NCBI GenBank assembly: GCA_937884995.1 | Contig: CAKZZL010000027.1 | Coordinates: 1 to 64,000 of the forward strand | Direction: 5' to 3' | Origin: an uncultured Clostridia bacterium | Lineage (GTDB): Bacteria; Bacillota; Clostridia; Oscillospirales; Acutalibacteraceae | DNA length: 64,000 bases | Shown: piece by piece, positions 58,514-64,000 of the stretch | Position numbering within the stretch: position 1 is the first letter of the stretch | How the letters are laid out: each line of letters begins with the position of its first letter | Position numbers and translations under genes: made by a program | The notes under the pieces: generated by a model | Told to the model about the DNA's origin: nothing | Database searches by the model: none | Seen by the model: the letters and a program-made list of their open reading frames with translations, nothing else

Positions 58514-59242
58514 ATGAAAGATAATCTTAATTTTTCGTTTCTCCCCAAACATATCGGTTTCATAATGGACGGAAACGGCCGCTGGGCAAAGCAACGCGGA
58601 CTGGAAAGATATGAGGGACACATAGAGGGAGCCAAGACCTTCAGAAAAATAGGAGAGTTCGCGGCAGACATCGGCATAAAGTGTATGACCTTTTATGCAT
58701 TTTCAACCGAAAACTGGAAAAGGCCCCAAAAGGAAGTTGATGCAATAATGCAACTCTTCCGTGATTACCTTATAGAGGCAGAAGAGAGAAAAGCAGAAAA
58801 CGAGGAAAAAGGAATCTCTCTGAGATTCATAGGTGACAGAAAAGGCATTCCGGAAGATATCATCAAGCTGATGGAACATATACAGTCGGAAAGCAGCAGC
58901 AAAAACAACGTTATTATCAATATTGCCATAAATTACGGCGGCAGAGATGAAATCGTCAAGGCTGTTAAGAAAATAGCAGCTGATGTAAAAGACGGCAAAG
59001 TCCAAATTAATGACATTGACGAAAAAATGATTTCGGACAACCTGTACACAGCAGGTCTGCCGGATCCGGACCTCATTATACGGCCGAGCGGGGAATACAG
59101 GACATCAAACTTTCTCACATATCAGTCTGCATATTCAGAACTTTGGTTTCCTGATGTGCTTTGGCCTGATTTTTCCGAGGATGATTTGATAGAAGCTCTG
59201 CGTGCCTTTGAACAAAGAAACAGACGTTTCGGCGGAGTATAG
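58514..59242 (+). CDS. uppS: undecaprenyl diphosphate synthase
   Basis: 242 residues, cis-prenyltransferase: HIGFIMDGNGRWAKQRG with catalytic Asp19, FYAFSTENWKRP, and RPSGEYRTSNFLTYQSAYSELWF. It makes the C55 carrier for wall and polysaccharide synthesis. The ribosome binding site is poor (GCTGGTAATAAAAC), so translation may be modest. Confidence 0.96.
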   Translation: MKDNLNFSFLPKHIGFIMDGNGRWAKQRGLERYEGHIEGAKTFRKIGEFAADIGIKCMTFYAFSTENWKRPQKEVDAIMQLFRDYLIEAEERKAENEEKGISLRFIGDRKGIPEDIIKLMEHIQSESSSKNNVIINIAINYGGRDEIVKAVKKIAADVKDGKVQINDIDEKMISDNLYTAGLPDPDLIIRPSGEYRTSNFLTYQSAYSELWFPDVLWPDFSEDDLIEALRAFEQRNRRFGGV

Positions 59243-59261
59243 TATAGGAAGGTTAATTATT

Positions 59262-60140
59262 ATGAAAAAGAAAGTAATAGCCGGCTTAGTGTGCGCAATG
59301 GCAGGAATAGCAGCACTGTGGGCTTCGACAAAAGTATCTTTTTTGCTGCCGATAGCAACAATGGTAATCAGTCTGATGACTGTATATGAAATAAATCATG
59401 CACTTGGGATAAAGAATATTCCTTTCAGAGTTATAACTATGCTGGCAGGCTGCAGTTTTTCGATACATGAACTTCTTCTTGCTCTTGTCCCGGCATATGG
59501 AGAAATCAAATTAAATCTTGTATATTTATTCCTTATCTACGGATTGGTTATATATATCATTATGCTGACAGATCATGAGAATATAAAGTTCGGCGATGCA
59601 TCAACGGTATTTGTGCTTTCACTGGCAATACCATTTGCAGTTTCAAGATATATATACTTCATGAATATAAGTAAATATTTCCCGGATGAGGGACTTACTA
59701 AGGCACATGGAGTATTCCTGATTTTATATGTTATGTTCTGTGCATGGCTTCCGGATGTCTGGGCATATTTCGGCGGAAGTTTTTTCGGAAAACATAAACT
59801 ATGTCCTAAAATCAGCCCCAAAAAGACTGTTGAGGGCGCTGTATGCGGCGCAATCGGAGGCGTGATATCTGTCTTAATTTTGTATGCGGTTTTTGAAAAT
59901 TTCATATTTGCCGAACCAAGAAACAAATACCTGACAGTAGCACTTGTCTCACTGCCTGTTTGTATAATCAGTATGTTTGGCGACCTGACCTTCTCGGTAC
60001 TCAAAAGAAACTGTGGAATAAAAGACTTCAGCAATCTTGTTCCGGGACACGGCGGTGTAATGGATCGGTTTGACAGTGAGGTATTTGCCATAATCGCATT
60101 TTACTCGATTATGAAAATATTTAACGGAGTAATTATCTGA
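59262..60140 (+). CDS. cdsA: phosphatidate cytidylyltransferase
   Basis: 292 residues with about eight membrane helices and the CDP-alcohol signature SPKKTVEGAVCGAIGG followed by GDLTFSVLKRNCGIKDF and PGHGGVMDRFDS. It makes CDP-diacylglycerol for phospholipids. The ATG at 59262 follows AGGAAGG; the frame upstream overlaps uppS. Confidence 0.95.
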   Translation: MKKKVIAGLVCAMAGIAALWASTKVSFLLPIATMVISLMTVYEINHALGIKNIPFRVITMLAGCSFSIHELLLALVPAYGEIKLNLVYLFLIYGLVIYIIMLTDHENIKFGDASTVFVLSLAIPFAVSRYIYFMNISKYFPDEGLTKAHGVFLILYVMFCAWLPDVWAYFGGSFFGKHKLCPKISPKKTVEGAVCGAIGGVISVLILYAVFENFIFAEPRNKYLTVALVSLPVCIISMFGDLTFSVLKRNCGIKDFSNLVPGHGGVMDRFDSEVFAIIAFYSIMKIFNGVII

Positions 60141-61294
60141 TGACTCAAAAACTCAGTATTTTAGGATCGACAGGGTCTATAGGTACACAAAGTTTAGAGA
60201 TTGCAAGAAAGTGTGGATACGAAGTTTCCACGCTTTCGGCATATTCTAATGTAGACTTAATAGAGAAACAGGCACGTGAGTTTAAGCCGAAACTTGTGGC
60301 TTTGGCAGACAAGGATGCTGCACTTGACTTAAAAGGAAGATTATCTGATACGGATATCAAGGTCCTTTCAGGAACGGAAGGACTTTGTGAATGCGCCTCA
60401 TTTGAAGGTGCGGATACAGTCATAAACGGAATAGTGGGAATGGCAGGGCTTGAACCTACTCTCTCAGCTATTGATGCAAGAAAGAAAATTGCACTTGCAA
60501 ATAAAGAGACTCTTGTTGCAGGGGGCAAACTTGTGACTGAATCTGCAAAGAGAAAGAATGTCTCAATTCTTCCTGTTGATTCAGAGCACAGCGCAATATT
60601 TCAATGCCTTCAAGGTAAACCTTCAAACAAGGCCTTAAAGAAAATTATATTGACAGCATCCGGAGGACCTTTTTTCGGAAAAAACAAAGAGCAGCTTAAA
60701 GATATAAAGCCGGCAGATGCGTTTAATCATCCAAACTGGTCAATGGGACAGAAAATAACCATTGACTCCGCCACAATGATGAATAAGGGACTCGAACTTA
60801 TTGAAGCTGTGTGGCTCTTTAATGTGGATCCGGACATGATTGACATTGTTGTTCACAGAGAAAGCATAGTGCATTCTGCAGTTGAGTATGATGACAATGC
60901 GGTTATAGCTCAGCTCGGTTTGCCGGATATGAAAATCCCTATCCAATATGCCCTTACATATCCCGAAAGAATAGAATCTCCTACGGAAGAACTTGACTTG
61001 ACAAAAATAGGAAATCTTTCTTTTTATAAGCCGGACACAGACACATTCAAGTGCATAGACATATGCAAAAAGGCAATAAAAAAAGGAGGCATTGCTCCGG
61101 CATTTGCAAATTCTGCAAATGAGCAGGCCAACCTTATGTTCAGAAACGGTCAGATAGGATTTTTGGACATAGGAGATATAGTCGAAAGGGTAATGCAGGA
61201 ATCACCGGATATCGCGGACTATACGCTGGATGATATCCATGAGGCTGACAAGCTTGCCAGAGAACTGGTAAAAAAATATTCTGAAAAGCGGTGA
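60140..61294 (+). CDS. dxr: 1-deoxy-D-xylulose 5-phosphate reductoisomerase
   Basis: 384 residues: NADPH motif GSTGSIGTQSLEI, ANKETLVAGG, PVDSEHSAIFQCL, ASGGPF and HPNWSMGQKITIDSATMMNKGLE. Second step of the MEP isoprenoid route, which also feeds UppS. The ATG overlaps the cdsA stop by one base. Confidence 0.97.
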   Translation: MTQKLSILGSTGSIGTQSLEIARKCGYEVSTLSAYSNVDLIEKQAREFKPKLVALADKDAALDLKGRLSDTDIKVLSGTEGLCECASFEGADTVINGIVGMAGLEPTLSAIDARKKIALANKETLVAGGKLVTESAKRKNVSILPVDSEHSAIFQCLQGKPSNKALKKIILTASGGPFFGKNKEQLKDIKPADAFNHPNWSMGQKITIDSATMMNKGLELIEAVWLFNVDPDMIDIVVHRESIVHSAVEYDDNAVIAQLGLPDMKIPIQYALTYPERIESPTEELDLTKIGNLSFYKPDTDTFKCIDICKKAIKKGGIAPAFANSANEQANLMFRNGQIGFLDIGDIVERVMQESPDIADYTLDDIHEADKLARELVKKYSEKR

Positions 61295-61298
61295 CATC

Positions 61299-62357
61299 TT
61301 GGAAATCTGGTCAAAGATATGGCCCTATGTGGTTGCAATCTTTTTCTTCGGAATACTGATAGCTATTCACGAAGCAGGACATTTTAGCTTAGCAAAGCTT
61401 TTTAAGGTAAAAGTTAATGAATTTTCACTCGGAATGGGGCCCGCGCTTCTCAAAAAGAGAAAGGGCGACACTCTTTATGCCCTCAGACTCTTTCCAATCG
61501 GCGGATATGTAAGCATGGAGGGAGAAGATGAAGACAGCAGTGACAGTAATGCCTTTAACAACAAGAAGGTATGGCAGAGATTCCTTATTCTCGCTGCCGG
61601 TGCTTTTATGAATCTGCTTCTCGGACTTATACTTGTTGCCGTAATTCTCTCTATGGAGGATCTCATAGGCACAAACACAATACGTAATTTTTATGATAAT
61701 GCCAAAAGCCAGCAGACAGGTTTGCAGGTTAATGACAGAATAACAAAAATAGATGGCCACAATGTCATATCCGAGCTTGATATTTCATTTTTAATGGCAC
61801 GTTCAGATGACGGCATATATGATATTACAGTTATCAGAGACGGGGAGAAAGTTGAACTTAAAGATGTAACATTTGAGAGTAAAGAAGTCGACGGACATCT
61901 TCAGATAACATATGATTTTGTAATTATCGGTAAAAGTCCGACTTCCGGAATTATTTTCGCTGAGACCTTTAAGAGGTCGGCATCAATTGTACGTATTGTC
62001 TGGCTGAGTTTGTTTGATCTTATCACAGGCAGATACGGACTTACCGACTTATCAGGTCCCATCGGAACAGTCAACATAATAGCCGATGCGACTGCGGAAG
62101 CGACTGTCAACAAAGACGGACTCATGAATGCATTGAATATTATGGCCCTTGTAGCAATAAATATAGGAGTATTCAATCTTTTACCGTTGCCGGCACTTGA
62201 CGGCGGCAGACTATTCTTCTTGATTATTGAAGGAATAAGAAGAAAACCGATTAATCCGAAATATGAAGGCTATGTTAATGCAGCGGGACTTGTTTTGCTG
62301 CTGGGGCTTATGCTTGTCGTAACATTTAACGACATAGTATCACTTGTAAGAGGATAA
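61299..62357 (+). CDS. rseP: site-2 zinc metalloprotease RseP/RasP
   Basis: 352 residues. HEAGH at 24-28 in the first membrane helix, a GxxG-like GMGPALL, a PDZ domain at about 115-200, and the third ligand in NLLPLPALDGGRLFF. It cleaves membrane anti-sigma factors and signal-peptide remnants; the ECF/beta-propeller pair at 29.4 kb is a possible client. Translation begins at TTG 61299; no ATG fits before HEAGH. Confidence 0.93.
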   Translation: MEIWSKIWPYVVAIFFFGILIAIHEAGHFSLAKLFKVKVNEFSLGMGPALLKKRKGDTLYALRLFPIGGYVSMEGEDEDSSDSNAFNNKKVWQRFLILAAGAFMNLLLGLILVAVILSMEDLIGTNTIRNFYDNAKSQQTGLQVNDRITKIDGHNVISELDISFLMARSDDGIYDITVIRDGEKVELKDVTFESKEVDGHLQITYDFVIIGKSPTSGIIFAETFKRSASIVRIVWLSLFDLITGRYGLTDLSGPIGTVNIIADATAEATVNKDGLMNALNIMALVAINIGVFNLLPLPALDGGRLFFLIIEGIRRKPINPKYEGYVNAAGLVLLLGLMLVVTFNDIVSLVRG

Positions 62358-62358
62358 T

Positions 62359-63414
62359 ATGATGATAGAAAGAAGAAAGAGCAAAGACGTTAAAATAGGC
62401 AATATAGCAATCGGAGGACAAAATCCGATTGCAGTTCAGTCTATGCTCAACAAGCCTGCGCTTGATATAGAGGGAAATGTAAAGCAGGCAAGAGAACTTG
62501 AGAATGCAGGTTGCCAGATAGTCAGACTTACTGTACCTAAGAAGGAAGCAATAAAGACTGTATATGCCGTAAAAGATGCAATCTCAATTCCTCTGGTTGC
62601 AGACATACATTTTGACTATAAGCTGGCTCTTGAAAGTGTAGCTGCAGGGATTGACAAGATTCGTATTAACCCCGGTAATATAGGCAGTGATGATAAAGTT
62701 AAGGCAGTGGCTGATGCATGCAGACAGCACGGTGTGCCGATAAGAATCGGTGTAAACTCCGGATCACTTGAAAAAGATATACTTGCAAAGTATGGCTCCG
62801 CAACAGCTGAGGCTATGGCCGAAAGTGCAATCTATCATATATCTCTTCTGGAAAAATATGATTTTGATGATATTGTGATTTCCGTAAAGTCATCAGATGT
62901 TCAAAGAATGGTGAAAGCATACAGGCTTATTGCAGAGAGATGTGACTATCCTTTGCATCTCGGTGTAACGGAAGCCGGCACACACAATATGGCCCTTGTT
63001 AAATCATGTATTGGAATAGGCTCTTTGCTCCTGGACGGAATAGGCGATACCATAAGAGTATCAATGACGGATGATCCGGTAAATGAAGTTAAATCGGCTT
63101 ATGATATCTTGAAGGGAGCGGGAATAAAGAAGGATTGCGTGAATATAATTTCATGTCCTACTTGCGGAAGAACCCAAATTAATCTCATTAAATTGGCAAA
63201 TGAAATTGAAGATGCCCTTCGAGGCTGCAAAAAGCCGTTAAAGGTTGCAGTAATGGGCTGTGTGGTAAACGGCCCGGGAGAAGCGAAAGAGGCGGATATA
63301 GGGGTGGCAGGCGGAGACGGCTGCGGTATGATTTTCAAAAACGGAGAGATCTTATGCAAAGTCAGCGAAGACAAGATAACTGAAGAATTGTTAAAAGAAA
63401 TTGAAAAAATGTAA
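62359..63414 (+). CDS. ispG: 4-hydroxy-3-methylbut-2-enyl-diphosphate synthase
   Basis: 351 residues, MEP pathway. A barrel domain starts VKIGNIAIGGQNPIAVQSM; the [4Fe-4S] ligands are Cys266, Cys269 (CPTCGR) and Cys301 (GCVVNGPGEA, with Glu308). It shares a transcript with dxr and rseP. Two ATGs in tandem; either can start. Confidence 0.97.
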   Translation: MMIERRKSKDVKIGNIAIGGQNPIAVQSMLNKPALDIEGNVKQARELENAGCQIVRLTVPKKEAIKTVYAVKDAISIPLVADIHFDYKLALESVAAGIDKIRINPGNIGSDDKVKAVADACRQHGVPIRIGVNSGSLEKDILAKYGSATAEAMAESAIYHISLLEKYDFDDIVISVKSSDVQRMVKAYRLIAERCDYPLHLGVTEAGTHNMALVKSCIGIGSLLLDGIGDTIRVSMTDDPVNEVKSAYDILKGAGIKKDCVNIISCPTCGRTQINLIKLANEIEDALRGCKKPLKVAVMGCVVNGPGEAKEADIGVAGGDGCGMIFKNGEILCKVSEDKITEELLKEIEKM

Positions 63415-63425
63415 AGGGAATATAA

Positions 63426-64000
63426 ATGGCAAAATTCAAAGAACTTTTCAGCGAATATATAAATTGCGATAATTACATGGATCTGGCATATGCGGAAATT
63501 ACCGGAATGAAGATATCCGGTGATCAGATGGATCTTAAGATTCGTCCGTATTGCCATATTGATGATAACAGAATGGATGAAGTGTCAAAGCTGCTCTCAA
63601 AAAAGAGCGGTGCTAAAATCACGCTTTCGGCTCAGAATGACTCAAGCGGTTTTAAGACCGAATATATGGATTTGGTACTAGCTATCTTAAAAAACAGAAA
63701 AGTGACAGCAAATGGATTTTTTAAGGATGCAGAATATAAACTTCAGGGAGCAAATCTTGATATTCTCTTAAAAAACGGAGGTAAAGATATACTCCTCGGA
63801 GATGCATGCGATAAGGAACTTGCCGGGATCATCCATGATATTTTCAAGGTTGAAATCAAAATATCGCTCATCCAGGATGAGGAGTATAACGCTGCAAATC
63901 ATCTTGACAGCATGCAGCAAAAAGCAGATGAAGAATATAAAAGGGAACATAACATTATTGACGAAACTTTATTATCTGAAAAGAAACATTTGACAATTAA
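63426..64000 (+). CDS. polC: DNA polymerase III PolC-type, N-terminal part (runs off the window)
   Basis: 191 codons are open to the window end. The residues (MAKFKELFSEYINC, then alternating strands and helices, ending in an acidic helix EYKREHNIIDE) fit the PolC N-terminal domains rather than any catalytic part, which would come later. Gene order ispG-polC is common in Firmicutes, sometimes with proS between. Identification rests partly on this order. It starts 11 bases after ispG with AAAGGGAA upstream. Confidence 0.7.
   Translation, partial: MAKFKELFSEYINCDNYMDLAYAEITGMKISGDQMDLKIRPYCHIDDNRMDEVSKLLSKKSGAKITLSAQNDSSGFKTEYMDLVLAILKNRKVTANGFFKDAEYKLQGANLDILLKNGGKDILLGDACDKELAGIIHDIFKVEIKISLIQDEEYNAANHLDSMQQKADEEYKREHNIIDETLLSEKKHLTI

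Overview
This 64 kb window is chromosomal DNA of a low-to-moderate GC Gram-positive anaerobe, most likely a member of Clostridia (Bacillota). The evidence is the gene content and order: a full S10-spc-alpha ribosomal cluster with a KOW gene between map and infA, a pyrBI pair, PyrDB/PyrK, a frr-uppS-cdsA-dxr-rseP-ispG-polC string, zinc-type S14, strong AGGAGG ribosome binding sites and TTGACA/TATAAT promoters. Family-level placement is not possible from sequence reading alone.

Layout. 1-2.7 kb is an accessory scar: a truncated IS21-type element whose transposase reads in frame into the tail of a PHP-domain membrane protein, next to a tRNA-Thr(CGT) gene and a broken second tRNA copy. 2.8-9.1 kb holds single housekeeping genes (SDR reductase, lipid kinase, RNA methyltransferase) and a trpS-aroA'-aroEK-aroQ operon in which the EPSP-synthase-like gene is only half length and the shikimate dehydrogenase and kinase are fused. 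9.1-25.2 kb is the ribosomal protein/SecY/RNA polymerase alpha supercluster, preceded by a structured leader of about 300 nt; its first gene encodes an S10 with an 80-residue Lys/Ala/Thr/Ser tail. 25.2-38.1 kb is mixed: a nagA operon, a membrane-anchored metallophosphoesterase with a GtrA protein, an ECF sigma factor with a membrane beta-propeller protein as likely anti-sigma partner, an ABC exporter, an O-antigen-ligase-like protein, rpsF-ssb-rpsR and fructose-bisphosphate aldolase.

38.2-55.4 kb carries two divergent nucleotide operons sharing one 400 bp control region. On the minus strand pyrC-K-D-F-E-B-I makes UMP from carbamoyl phosphate. On the plus strand purE-C-F-M-N-O-AICARFT-D-L makes IMP from PRPP, lacking only adenylosuccinate lyase (purB); it is led by a clear ZTP (pfl) riboswitch with a terminator. 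The final two IMP steps are done by an archaeal-type PurO cyclohydrolase and a separate formyltransferase instead of a fused PurH, and the PurF-type protein lacks the N-terminal catalytic cysteine. 55.4-64 kb has a small orphan membrane protein, a NahK-like sugar kinase, and the pyrH-frr-uppS-cdsA-dxr-rseP-ispG-polC string (translation recycling, lipid carrier, phospholipid and isoprenoid synthesis, site-2 protease), with polC running off the end.

The most notable points are the S10 tail, the half-length EPSP-synthase-like protein lacking its catalytic residues, the Cys-less PurF, the transposase/PHP chimera, the broken promoter-proximal tRNA copy, and unassigned structured RNA elements in the ribosomal cluster.
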